Part shown: positions 8,901-19,195 of the stretch, one piece after another
Position numbering within the stretch: position 1 is the first letter of the stretch
Layout of the letters: each line of letters begins with the position of its first letter
Position numbers and translations under genes: made by a program
From: an uncultured Pseudomonadota bacterium
GTDB lineage: Bacteria > Pseudomonadota > Gammaproteobacteria > Methylococcales > Methylomonadaceae
Direction: 5' to 3'
Assembly: GCA_903848935.1 (NCBI GenBank)
Contig: CAINHO010000034.1
Span: forward strand, 1-54,076
DNA length: 54,076 nucleotides
Notes under the pieces: model-generated
Told to the model about the DNA's origin: nothing
Databases searched by the model: none
What the model saw: the letters and a program-made list of their open reading frames with translations, nothing else

Positions 8901-11900
8901 CAGGAACGCAAACTGGTAATGCGTGTACGCTTGCAACGAATCCTTTACCTAGTTCATTGCCAACAGGGGCTAATTATTCATCTGATGATAATAACTGTAA
9001 CAATAACCAAGGGAGCTGGAGCTGGGGTGCTGTAACTCCTAGTATAAAAGTTTGTGGTTTTAGCAATGCAACGGATACAACCGTTTCAGTGACACAAGCA
9101 TGTTTGAACAATTACACTCCAAGTGGATTCGATACCATTTGGCAAAGTAGTAATTCAAACTGTCCTACAACAGCTGTATCTTGTAAAACAAAACCTACCG
9201 TTGTTCCAAAATCCATTGACGACAACACAGTAGTAACACTGAATGGAACAGCAGATAGTGCCGCAACGTCGGTAATGATTGTTATCAAGAATTCATCTAG
9301 TAACACTCAAACCTTGTCTACTCATACGGCAGTTAAATCAGCAGGTTCAACAACGTGGACATTAACGACGACAACAACATTAACGGCCGGGATTTATGAT
9401 GTTATTGCCACGGACAATTATGGGCTGGTGGATATAACGCAGGGTGAATTAACCGTTACGCAATTGCAGATTATTCCAACTGTTGACCATCCTAAAACGG
9501 CTACGGATTTAGTTGCGCCTACGCTTACAGGTACATTTGGAACGAGTACGTCGTTGACAATTACGGCGACAAATTCAACGACCAATGTAATTTATCCGAT
9601 TGGTACGATAGCAAAAACCTCTGTGAATACTTGGTCAGTGACAGGAGCAGCAGCACTTCCTGGTGCGCTAACTCCTGGACAAACTTACGATATTATTGCT
9701 ACGGGTGATTCAGCGCACGGCAGTTTAGTTGATAACACTTCGGGTGAATTGACGGTGTCACAAACGGCAGTGAATCCAACCGTCACGAGTGGTGTGACAA
9801 CTACCGATAAAGTTGCACCCGCTTTGAGTGGTTCGACAGGGACAAGTACATCGTTGACGATTACCGTGAAAAATACCACGCCAGCAGTGAGTGGCGCGGC
9901 GGTACTTGATACAGTGAATAAAACATGGACATTTACCCCCACTGCACCAATTACGGTTGCAGGGATTTATGATGTTGAAGCGAAAGGTGACACAACGCAT
10001 GGAAGTTTAGTTGATGCCACTTCGGGTGAATTGACGGTAACATCCACAGCCGTTCCGTCGGTAGATGTATTGTCAACGTTTGATACCACACCAACCATCA
10101 CGGGTACGATTGGCAACTCGGCGTTAGCGACTTCGGGTGAAACATTCACCGTAAAAGTGAATAGCCAAACCTACAGCGTTGGGACAGATTTAACGATAAA
10201 ATCCGATTTGACTTGGTCGTTGACGATTCCAAAAGGCAAAGAAATTTACGCTGGAAACTACGAAGTTGAAGCAGCACGCATTACGGCATCGGCGACAGTG
10301 CTTGATAAGACACATGGTGAGTTAACGATTAATCCGTGTGCGTTGCCGAAAGTAGTTAATGCGGCGGGAGCTTGCGCTGAACCTGTGCCAACGGTGAATA
10401 AAATCACGCCGTTAAATACCAGCACAACGGCATCACCTGTCATTACTGGAACGGTGGGCGACACGGTTTTGGGAAGTGCTTCGGGAACAGGCGCAAATGC
10501 GGTTTCAGCTGAAACTTTTTCAGTCACTATCAACACAACAACGCCTCAAATTTATACTTACAACATTGACACTGTGTTAGTGGTGACGGGATTGAATTGG
10601 ACGTTGACCGTTCCGACGGCGAAAGCGATTCCTGTTGGCGTATATGAAGTTGAAGCGACGCGGAATAACACTTCAAAAGATATTACGCACAATGAATTGG
10701 TGATTAACTTGGCGTGTGTTTCGCCGCTTGTGCCAAACACTAGCAAAACGGGGTGCGCTTCAGTAGCGTCATTCCCAACTGTTAATACACTTTCGACTGA
10801 TGATTCGACACCAACTATTACAGGGACAGTGGGCGATGTCGTTTTAGCCAATGCGGATGATTTTACAGTGGGTGTGAATGGGCAGACTTATCCGAAAACG
10901 CAAATCCTCATTAGTGGTTTAGTATGGAGTTTAGATATTCCATTGACTAACGCGCTAACCCCTGCGACTTATGATGTTGTGGCGACGAGAAATGGCGTTG
11001 ATAAAGACACGACGAGCAATGAATTGACAATTACGCAGTGCAGCGGTGGCGGAAAGGTTGTTAGCGTCACGACGGGCAAATGTGAGATACCAAGTCTTAT
11101 ACCTACAGTGAACACGTTGACGCTTACCAGAGATCAACAACCAGCTGTGCTAACAGGCACGGTGGGCGATACCGCGTTGACGAACAACGATACTTTCACA
11201 GTAAAAGTTCACAACATTGTTTATGACAAAACTAAAATTTTATTTCCAACTTCAACAACGTGGAGTTTAAGCGTTCCCGAAACGTTAAATGCGGGAACGT
11301 ATGACGTGGATGCGGTGAGAAATACAACGCCCGATACAACAAGTGGTGAGCTAATTGTTATTGGTGGTTCATGTTGTATCAATGGTGCGACAACTCAATG
11401 TCCGTCAACAGTTTCATTGCCTGATACGTTTGGCGAATGTGGTTTGCCCGCTTGTCCACAAACTAATGCAGCGGGTAGATGTACGTCGTCTCTTCCAGAT
11501 CCTATAAAAGAGACTGTTCTTCCTACAAAACCAGATGCGAAAGTAGTGGAATTGATTAAGCCACCTAGTGATTTAGGGGTTTGCGATGATGGCGGGATAA
11601 GAAGTTATTCTGATGCTATGAATAACATCACCATCAAACGGGCAAGAATTGCGAACGCCACCACATGGGATGGAGCGTTTGCCTCTACTGCTTTAAACGG
11701 CATGAATATAATGTATGGAACTCTTGTACAGGGCAATGTTAGCAATCCAACGAATCAAAATAATGGTTATGTGGAGAATGTCACCATTACAGGAGCAACA
11801 CTTTCGGGAGCATACATTGACATTGCCGCCGATTATATTGATTCGATGGGTTATGTGATAGATGCAAGCAATAGCGGCATCGCCTTAACAGGTGGAATTA

Positions 11901-12364
11901 CAAAACCCACTTCGACGAGAAAGGATCTAACGACTTTCAATGCCACAATTACCAACGGCATGATTACGTCAGGAACTGATTCAAGTGGCAATCCAGTAAG
12001 AGGTAGCATCACAAATGGGCTTTATGTCGATGACATTAACAATGACGTAAATAACCCAGATAAGGTATTGACGAAAGGCAGACGAGTTCAAGGAACGTTA
12101 GCTAATGCAACAATTACAGGCGCGACGGTAACAACAGTGGGGGGTATAACAGCAGTTGGTTGTGATAAAAGTGTTCATCCTACTTGCACCGTAGGCACAA
12201 TAACGTCTGGCATGATGGATTTAGAAGCCGAGCAAGTGAAAACTTTTGGTACGGTTGAAAATGCCACACTAACCAGTGCGACGATTAGCAATTCAAACCA
12301 CTGTTTCTCAAGCGGCACAGTGGGTTCAAAAGGTCAGTTGAATTGGAAAGAAGTCGTTAAATAA
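5942..12364 (+). CDS. 2140-residue secreted multidomain repeat protein
   Basis: Residues 1-26 are a signal peptide ending AMA. Residues about 27-290 are a beta-rich N-terminal domain of unknown type. About twelve modules of 80-110 residues follow between about 295 and 1808, with the pattern PTV...D..P.LTGT.G...SLTI..., a W in mid-module, then AGTYDV.ATGD...LVD.T..ELTVT. They look like bacterial Ig-like domains. Between modules lie Cys-loop linkers (such as CLAPQILNSAATACITP) and three inserts related to a CH-PPGNP-HGD motif (for example ICHFPPGNPNN, then THVNDHGDSIW). After residue 1808 a Cys-rich segment leads into repeats of the form NATITGATL..G, suggesting a beta-helix. I see no membrane anchor, LPXTG or PEP-CTERM signal. 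The start has AAGG 9 bases upstream. An adhesin or surface-layer role is inference; the reading frame is unbroken. Confidence 0.8.
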   Translation: MNIKKNFLFLIMTLVMTFLLPNYAMAAFTFTAHDTKGALLNFSNPVLIAGAGVAAGAGTASVGAKFKYTNVITVDGVQIDAIVSVDSIVNMTITKFDDPKPNPTPKDAKRKTLTGTTVNYVTSFGGVVPEGAIFAPQLTATSHTADSHVDFTISFQDTAGKPVVLQNVYNNSLDDESVEYNEFGGFNSFAFASDYKTNTVQHMVASAGLGGKVRFSNSNCPGNAGLYITDSSRVQTFFKTITSLKLTLGQFANGTVPTGVGTAVSTCTNTSVRYYGAIFAQDGFVESTTPPVQITAPTVDLLTTSNTKPAVTGTVGGVVSGMTQGSALLAGETLSVTLNGTTYTTPNANLVINNINWTLNVPTALAVGTYEVTAARTGGLIDQTNNELTITPICVAPQILNLTLTACVLPSVTDTVVCHTGDMGDRNGDGVEDSKDDALRHYVKEIIPSTGINGHETHVDDKEAGNGASGKSCPDDAPVCVSPAVVNPATNTCMTPSPVCLAPQILNSAATACITPVTNGTACTAVTSPLPTVLPTNTDYDGKKISICHFPPGNPNNVQLISVSLNALSTHVNDHGDSIWQSDKNCPATSTSCDVPVSPTVDTKTTTTLVAPTLTGSVGTSSSLTITVNGVSGTATISGTTWSYSPGLLPIGAYEVIATGDALHGSLVDSTHNELTVTLACPTGQVVNSQGTGCIAPMIPTVISVTVDDKHLPTLTGNVGTSSSLKITINGVGGTATINAAMGTWSYTFASTFAAGTYNVVATGDTGLVDTSTGELSVTATVIPTVTSGATTTDKIVPILSGTFGTSASLTITAKNSISNTVYAMGSVTKSGTASTTPWTMMGATVLPAGTYDVIATGDVASGSLVDNTSGELKVTITCTSPATPDSAGLTCTTPTIPTVDSGKIFTDVQKPTLTGTVGASTSLTIAVKDSITGAIYATGTPTLTGIAPNKTWSLTTANTIPAGTYNVVATGDTGLVDTTTNELTITGTQTGNACTLATNPLPSSLPTGANYSSDDNNCNNNQGSWSWGAVTPSIKVCGFSNATDTTVSVTQACLNNYTPSGFDTIWQSSNSNCPTTAVSCKTKPTVVPKSIDDNTVVTLNGTADSAATSVMIVIKNSSSNTQTLSTHTAVKSAGSTTWTLTTTTTLTAGIYDVIATDNYGLVDITQGELTVTQLQIIPTVDHPKTATDLVAPTLTGTFGTSTSLTITATNSTTNVIYPIGTIAKTSVNTWSVTGAAALPGALTPGQTYDIIATGDSAHGSLVDNTSGELTVSQTAVNPTVTSGVTTTDKVAPALSGSTGTSTSLTITVKNTTPAVSGAAVLDTVNKTWTFTPTAPITVAGIYDVEAKGDTTHGSLVDATSGELTVTSTAVPSVDVLSTFDTTPTITGTIGNSALATSGETFTVKVNSQTYSVGTDLTIKSDLTWSLTIPKGKEIYAGNYEVEAARITASATVLDKTHGELTINPCALPKVVNAAGACAEPVPTVNKITPLNTSTTASPVITGTVGDTVLGSASGTGANAVSAETFSVTINTTTPQIYTYNIDTVLVVTGLNWTLTVPTAKAIPVGVYEVEATRNNTSKDITHNELVINLACVSPLVPNTSKTGCASVASFPTVNTLSTDDSTPTITGTVGDVVLANADDFTVGVNGQTYPKTQILISGLVWSLDIPLTNALTPATYDVVATRNGVDKDTTSNELTITQCSGGGKVVSVTTGKCEIPSLIPTVNTLTLTRDQQPAVLTGTVGDTALTNNDTFTVKVHNIVYDKTKILFPTSTTWSLSVPETLNAGTYDVDAVRNTTPDTTSGELIVIGGSCCINGATTQCPSTVSLPDTFGECGLPACPQTNAAGRCTSSLPDPIKETVLPTKPDAKVVELIKPPSDLGVCDDGGIRSYSDAMNNITIKRARIANATTWDGAFASTALNGMNIMYGTLVQGNVSNPTNQNNGYVENVTITGATLSGAYIDIAADYIDSMGYVIDASNSGIALTGGITKPTSTRKDLTTFNATITNGMITSGTDSSGNPVRGSITNGLYVDDINNDVNNPDKVLTKGRRVQGTLANATITGATVTTVGGITAVGCDKSVHPTCTVGTITSGMMDLEAEQVKTFGTVENATLTSATISNSNHCFSSGTVGSKGQLNWKEVVK

Positions 12365-12370
12365 TGGAAA

Positions 12371-12398
12371 AGGGCGAGCTTAAAACTCGCCCTTTTTT
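12371..12398 (+). terminator. rho-independent terminator of the 2140-residue protein gene
   Basis: AGGGCGAG/CTCGCCCT stem, seven-base loop and a six-T tail, starting 6 bases after the stop codon. Confidence 0.9.
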
Positions 12399-12478
12399 AT
12401 AGATGTTAAGCAGCTCGCTGATGACTCAACGAATAATTACGGATTTTTAGATTCCGTCTCGGCGCGATTCAATCCAGT

Positions 12479-12508
12479 TTGCGTGGCTAGTTTATCGTCG
12501 CGTAAAAT
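12479..12508 (+). promoter_or_regulatory. candidate sigma-70 promoter of pyrG
   Basis: TTGCGT, an 18-base spacer and TAAAAT, with the -10 box ending 40 bases before the pyrG start. Assigned by consensus. No clear Shine-Dalgarno sequence precedes pyrG. Confidence 0.35.
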
Positions 12509-12548
12509 GCACCGCATTCCTCCCACTTCAAAAAATTCAAAAACATAA

Positions 12549-14992
<2,444 letters not shown>

Positions 14993-15000
14993 AATCGGCA

Positions 15001-15960
15001 TTAAACCATCGCTTTTGCCTGCAAATCCGCATGATAAGAAGAACGAACTAACGGCGCACTGGCAACTTGTTTAAAACCCAAGGCTTTAGCGGTTTCAGCA
15101 TAACGGTCAAATTGCGCGGGTGTGACATATTCTTCAACCGCTAAATGCGCTTTGCTCGGTTGTAAATACTGCCCCAATGTCAACATCGAGCAACCAACAC
15201 TTAATAAATCGCGCATAACGGCTTCAACTTCTTCAACTGTTTCGCCAATACCTAACATCAAACCCGATTTCGTTGGAATCGTTGGTTTGGTGGCGTGGAA
15301 TTGGCGGAACAACTCTAACGAACCTTGATAATCCGCGCCCGGACGAGCCTTCGTATACAAACGCGGCACAGTTTCCATGTTGTGATTAAACACATCGCAC
15401 GGTTGCACGGCGAGAATATCAACCGCTTTTTCAATCCGTCCCCGAAAATCCGGCACGAGAATTTCAATTTTCGTTTGTGGTGTTTGCAAACGAATTTGTT
15501 GAATGCAATCGGCAAAATGTCCCGCACCACCATCACGCAAATCGTCCCGATTCACCGACGTAATGACCACATATTTCAACGCCATTTTCTGCACTGCTTC
15601 GGCAAGTTGGTGTGGTTCATTGACATCAAGCGGCTGCGGTTTTCCATGTGCAACATCACAAAATGGACAGCGGCGCGTACACAAATCGCCCATAATCATA
15701 AACGTCGCCGTGCCGTGTTTGAAACATTCAGCAAGATTCGGACACGCCGCTTCTTCACAAACCGTGTGTAATTTACTTTCACGCAGAAGCTGTTTAATTC
15801 GGCTCGTTTCTTGTCCCGACGGCAATTTAATTCGTATCCAGTCGGGTTTGCGTAACAGCGTTTCGGTGATTTCAACTTTGATTGGAATACGCGCCAATTT
15901 TTCGCTGTTGCGTTGATGCGTTTCGGGTGTGGCACGGGATGGTGCTTGATAATCAGTCAT
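15001..15960 (-). CDS. lipA: lipoyl synthase
   Basis: Radical-SAM enzyme that inserts two sulfur atoms into octanoyl groups on lipoyl-dependent enzymes. The 319 residues contain the auxiliary cluster motif C-x4-C-x5-C ([13 protein letters not shown]), the radical-SAM motif CTRRCPFC, and the conserved C-terminal RSSYHA whose Ser ligates the auxiliary cluster. The start overlaps the lipB stop by 8 bases, so lipB-lipA is an operon in the usual order, lipB delivering the octanoyl substrate. Confidence 0.98.
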   Translation of the reverse strand: MTDYQAPSRATPETHQRNSEKLARIPIKVEITETLLRKPDWIRIKLPSGQETSRIKQLLRESKLHTVCEEAACPNLAECFKHGTATFMIMGDLCTRRCPFCDVAHGKPQPLDVNEPHQLAEAVQKMALKYVVITSVNRDDLRDGGAGHFADCIQQIRLQTPQTKIEILVPDFRGRIEKAVDILAVQPCDVFNHNMETVPRLYTKARPGADYQGSLELFRQFHATKPTIPTKSGLMLGIGETVEEVEAVMRDLLSVGCSMLTLGQYLQPSKAHLAVEEYVTPAQFDRYAETAKALGFKQVASAPLVRSSYHADLQAKAMV

Positions 15961-16555
15961 TTAAATTTTTGATAATGTTGGAAGAAATTTGTTGTGCGAG
16001 TTCGTTCGTTTCGACGACAACGCCAAAATCAGCAAGTTGCGTCATTTTCAAATCAGCATAACCGCACGGATTGATAAAATTAAACGGCGTTAAATCCATG
16101 TTGTTATTCAAACTCAAGCCGTGATAACAGCCGTTTTTTTTGATTCGCAAACCGATTGAACCAATTTTTTTATTTTCGACATAAACGCCCCGTGCATCAG
16201 ATCGCGCCACTGCCGATATTTGATAATCGGCGAGCGTTTGAATCATGGCATTTTCGAGGTGGGCAACAATTTGTTGGCTGTTTAATCCAAGGCGTTTTAA
16301 ATCGAGCAACACATAAACAATCGCCTGCCCTTCCCCGTGATACGTCACCTGCCCGCCTCGATCGGTTTGAATAATGGAGATTTCACCGACGTTTAATAAA
16401 TGTTCACGTTTACCATTCAAACCTAAAGTATAAACGGGAAAATGCTCAACCAGCCAAATTTCATCAGACGTTTCAGACGTGCGCATTTCGGTGAATTGTT
16501 GCATTTCGCGCCACACTTTTTCGTAAGGCTGAACACCAAGTTTTTTGATAATCAT
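15953..16555 (-). CDS. lipB: octanoyl-ACP:protein octanoyltransferase
   Basis: Transfers octanoate from acyl carrier protein to lipoyl domains, the first step of endogenous lipoate synthesis. The 200 residues carry [12 protein letters not shown], the catalytic Lys in [10 protein letters not shown], and the catalytic Cys in FINPCGY, all in the expected order. It overlaps lipA by 8 bases and lies 6 bases after pgeF. The run rluD-pgeF-lipB-lipA is closely packed on one strand and is likely one transcript. Confidence 0.97.
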   Translation of the reverse strand: MIIKKLGVQPYEKVWREMQQFTEMRTSETSDEIWLVEHFPVYTLGLNGKREHLLNVGEISIIQTDRGGQVTYHGEGQAIVYVLLDLKRLGLNSQQIVAHLENAMIQTLADYQISAVARSDARGVYVENKKIGSIGLRIKKNGCYHGLSLNNNMDLTPFNFINPCGYADLKMTQLADFGVVVETNELAQQISSNIIKNLND

Positions 16556-16561
16556 GTTTAA

Positions 16562-17299
16562 TTAAGTTCGCCAAATCAACGTTGCCATGCGCCCCGTTTG
16601 TTTATCACGGCGATAAGAATAAAACTTTTCTGCATCAGTCACGGTGCAAAATTCGCCACCATAAATTTGTGTAATACCTAACTGTGCCAATTCGATTCGT
16701 GCCAATGCGTAAATATCTGCAAGCCAACCCTTTTCATGTGCTTTGAAAGCCTTCGCATAATCCGCTGACTTTTTCAAAAAGGTATCGCGGACATCGTCGC
16801 CTACTTCAAAACATTCCGCGCCAATCGCCGCACCGAGCCAAATGATTAAATCGGTGGTTTTCAAGGCAGCGACGGCATTTGAAATAATGCCACTTTCTAA
16901 ACCGCGCCAACCTGCATGAATCGCGGCGATTTGTGTGCCATCCGTTGAACACATTAACACGGGCAAACAATCCGCCGTCATTACCACGCAAACCACATTT
17001 TTTTGATTGCTGAAACTCGCATCCGCTTGAGGCAAAATCAAATCTTTGGACGCTTCGACGACGATATTGCTGTGAATTTGTTCTAGCCAAAACGGTTCAG
17101 CAGGCAACGATAATTCTGTTTTGAGTAAATGGCGATTGTCTAAAACAGATTTTAAATCATCGCCAACGTGCGTCGCTAAATTGAAACTATCGAAAGACAA
17201 TTTACTCACACCACCGAGGCGCGTTGTCATTACTGCATGAACATTCGGCGGCGCGTTCCAATTCGGAAAAATGTAATTAGCGTTTTTCTTCAACATCAT
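16562..17299 (-). CDS. pgeF: PgeF/YfiH-family protein (peptidoglycan editing factor)
   Basis: Member of the YfiH/LACC1 family (DUF152). Such proteins have multicopper-oxidase-like or purine nucleoside phosphorylase activity in vitro, and act in E. coli to keep peptidoglycan precursors correct. Signature motifs are VMTTRLGGVS near the N-terminus, MTADCLPVLMCS, and IAAIHAGWRGL with the zinc-binding His/Cys. The frame could begin at a TTG at 17314, but ATG codons at 17299 and 17296 fit better and reduce the overlap with rluD to about 20 bases. Length of about 245 residues is normal. rluD next to yfiH is conserved in gammaproteobacteria. Confidence 0.93.
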   Translation of the reverse strand: MMLKKNANYIFPNWNAPPNVHAVMTTRLGGVSKLSFDSFNLATHVGDDLKSVLDNRHLLKTELSLPAEPFWLEQIHSNIVVEASKDLILPQADASFSNQKNVVCVVMTADCLPVLMCSTDGTQIAAIHAGWRGLESGIISNAVAALKTTDLIIWLGAAIGAECFEVGDDVRDTFLKKSADYAKAFKAHEKGWLADIYALARIELAQLGITQIYGGEFCTVTDAEKFYSYRRDKQTGRMATLIWRT

Positions 17300-18236
17300 T
17301 TTTTGCCAATGCAACTAATAAATTTACCATATCTTCTGGCAACGGTTGTTCCCATTCCATGTATTCACCAGTGGTCGGATGCACTAGCCCTAATTTTGCT
17401 GCGTGCAACGCTTGACGTTTGAAATTGCGTAAAACCTCTTCCAATGCTTCACCACATTTTGCAGGCATCTTGAAGCGTCCGCTATAAAGTGGATCACCCA
17501 ATAACGGAAATCGAACGTGTCCCATGTGAACTCGAATTTGATGCGTGCGTCCGGTCTCGAGTTTGACTTGAATATGCGTGTGGCGTTTAAAGCGTGTCAT
17601 TACGCGATAATGCGTCACGGCTTCTTTGCCATCCCGATTCACGGCATAACGTAATCGGTCAGTCGGATGTCGCCCAATCGGGTCATCAATCGTGCCACCC
17701 GCAATCATGCGATTATGCGTAATCGCTTGATATTCACGATGAATCGTTCGCGCTTGTAATTGTTCAGTTAAATCATTGTGCGCTTGCAACGTTTTCGCGA
17801 CCATCAACAAACCACTGGTGTCTTTGTCAATTCGATGCACAATGCCCGCGCGGGGCAAGGTTTCGAGTTGTGGCGCGTAATGCAACAACGCATTCAACAA
17901 CGTCCCAGTCCAATTGCCAATCGCAGGATGCACAACTAAACCCGCTGGTTTATTCAAAATCAAAATGTCATCGTCTTCAAAAATAATATCGAGCGGAATG
18001 TTTTCGGCTTCATAAGTAATGACCACTTCGGGTTCTGCGTCTAGGGTAATCCATTCACCACCTGCCAATTTATCGCGGGGTGTTAAATTCTCTCCGTCTA
18101 CTTTTACACGTCCCGCCTTTATCCAAGTTTGTAATTTGCTGCGCGAATAATCGTCAAATAGCTCGGCGAGTGCTGCATCTAAACGCATTCCCGCCATTTC
18201 GTGAGGGACTTCTGTGGTTAATAATTCTATCGTCAT
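17277..18236 (-). CDS. rluD: 23S rRNA pseudouridine synthase RluD
   Basis: Modifies helix 69 of 23S rRNA (U1911/1915/1917 in E. coli), which is needed for ribosome assembly. The 319 residues begin with an S4 RNA-binding domain (about 15-75: RLDAALAELFDDYSRSKLQTWIKAG). The RluA-type catalytic domain follows, with the Asp in HRIDKDTSGLLMVAKT near residue 139, then GRTHQIRVHM. It is divergent from bamD, as in most gammaproteobacteria, and leads the pgeF-lipB-lipA run. Confidence 0.95.
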   Translation of the reverse strand: MTIELLTTEVPHEMAGMRLDAALAELFDDYSRSKLQTWIKAGRVKVDGENLTPRDKLAGGEWITLDAEPEVVITYEAENIPLDIIFEDDDILILNKPAGLVVHPAIGNWTGTLLNALLHYAPQLETLPRAGIVHRIDKDTSGLLMVAKTLQAHNDLTEQLQARTIHREYQAITHNRMIAGGTIDDPIGRHPTDRLRYAVNRDGKEAVTHYRVMTRFKRHTHIQVKLETGRTHQIRVHMGHVRFPLLGDPLYSGRFKMPAKCGEALEEVLRNFKRQALHAAKLGLVHPTTGEYMEWEQPLPEDMVNLLVALAKNDVEEKR

Positions 18237-18259
18237 AACGCCGTGTTCTAATTCATGGG

Positions 18260-18288
18260 TTGTTAAGTTATACTCGCGCCACTAAATA
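18260..18288 (+). promoter_or_regulatory. candidate sigma-70 promoter of bamD
   Basis: TTGTTA, a 17-base spacer and TAAATA in the 106-base gap between the divergent rluD and bamD genes. On the other strand TATAAC (18268-18273) could serve as a -10 box for rluD. Assigned by consensus. Confidence 0.4.
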
Positions 18289-18342
18289 CGCCGATTTACA
18301 GGCTTTTGATTGGCGCAAATTCATTTCTAAATCTTACAATTT

Positions 18343-19194
18343 ATGCACACCATTCTAATTAAATTTTTAACCGCTTGTTGTTTAATTCTCTTTTTATCGG
18401 TTTTAACGGGTTGCGAAACGCTACAAAGTTTGACGGGCGGCGGCAATGCAACCGATGAGGAAACTTACGCCGGTTGGAACGCGGACAAATTCCGTTCCGA
18501 AGCCAAAATCACAATGGAAGCAGGTAATTATGACAAATCGATTAAGCTCTATGAAGCCCTAGAAACTCGTTATCCGTTTGATAATGCCGCGCCACAAACG
18601 CAACTTGATAGCGCGTATGCGTATTATAAAAACAACGATGCTGAAGCGGCGATTGCGGCGGCCGATCGCTTCATCAAAACCTATCCGCGTGATAATCACA
18701 TCGATTATGCGTATTACTTGAAAGGCTTGGTGAATTACAATCGCGGCATTACCTTCGTTGATCGTTTTTTGCCAACCGATACGTCGCAACGGGATCAGGT
18801 TTATGCGAATGACGCGCTGGAAAATTTCGCGGAATTGATGCGCCGTTATCCCAAAAGTCATTACGTTGCGGATGCTCAACAACGTACTATCGCTATCAAA
18901 AATAATTTGGCGATGCACGAAATCAACATTGCTCGTTATTACATGAAACGGGCGGCGTATATTGCGGCAGTAAATCGCGCCAAAACTGTGATGGAGAAAT
19001 ATCCACGTTCGATTGCGTTACCGTTTGCGTTAGAAATTTTACAAGACGCTTACACTCAATTAGGTATGACAGATTTAGCGACTGATGCAAAGCGCGTTTA
19101 CGATTTAAATTATCCAAATGGTGCGCCGGTTACTGAAAATAAAGGCACAACCATGTCACATCAAGTGTGGGATTTTGTCGGTTTAGATAAGTAA
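18343..19194 (+). CDS. bamD: outer-membrane assembly lipoprotein BamD
   Basis: Essential lipoprotein of the BAM complex that folds beta-barrel proteins into the outer membrane. The 283-residue precursor has a signal peptide with lipobox LTGC (mature Cys at about 24). TPR-type helices follow: AKITMEAGNYDKSIKLYEAL, ETRYPF, AIAAADRFIKTYP, YAYYLKGLVNY, NFAELMRRYPKSHYVADA. Length and motifs match the family (also called ComL/YfiO). It is divergent from rluD. Its stop is one base from the stop of the convergent batB-like gene, with no terminator visible between them. Confidence 0.95.
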   Translation: MHTILIKFLTACCLILFLSVLTGCETLQSLTGGGNATDEETYAGWNADKFRSEAKITMEAGNYDKSIKLYEALETRYPFDNAAPQTQLDSAYAYYKNNDAEAAIAAADRFIKTYPRDNHIDYAYYLKGLVNYNRGITFVDRFLPTDTSQRDQVYANDALENFAELMRRYPKSHYVADAQQRTIAIKNNLAMHEINIARYYMKRAAYIAAVNRAKTVMEKYPRSIALPFALEILQDAYTQLGMTDLATDAKRVYDLNYPNGAPVTENKGTTMSHQVWDFVGLDK

Positions 19195-19195
19195 A

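Noticed and set aside
7663..10851. Chain of minus-strand open frames inside the giant plus-strand gene
   Set aside because: They are antisense shadows of repeated beta-rich modules; no ribosome sites or known domains, and the plus strand has a single unbroken frame with clear protein repeats.
15325..15916. Plus-strand frames across lipA
   Set aside because: Antisense to lipA, which has all family motifs.
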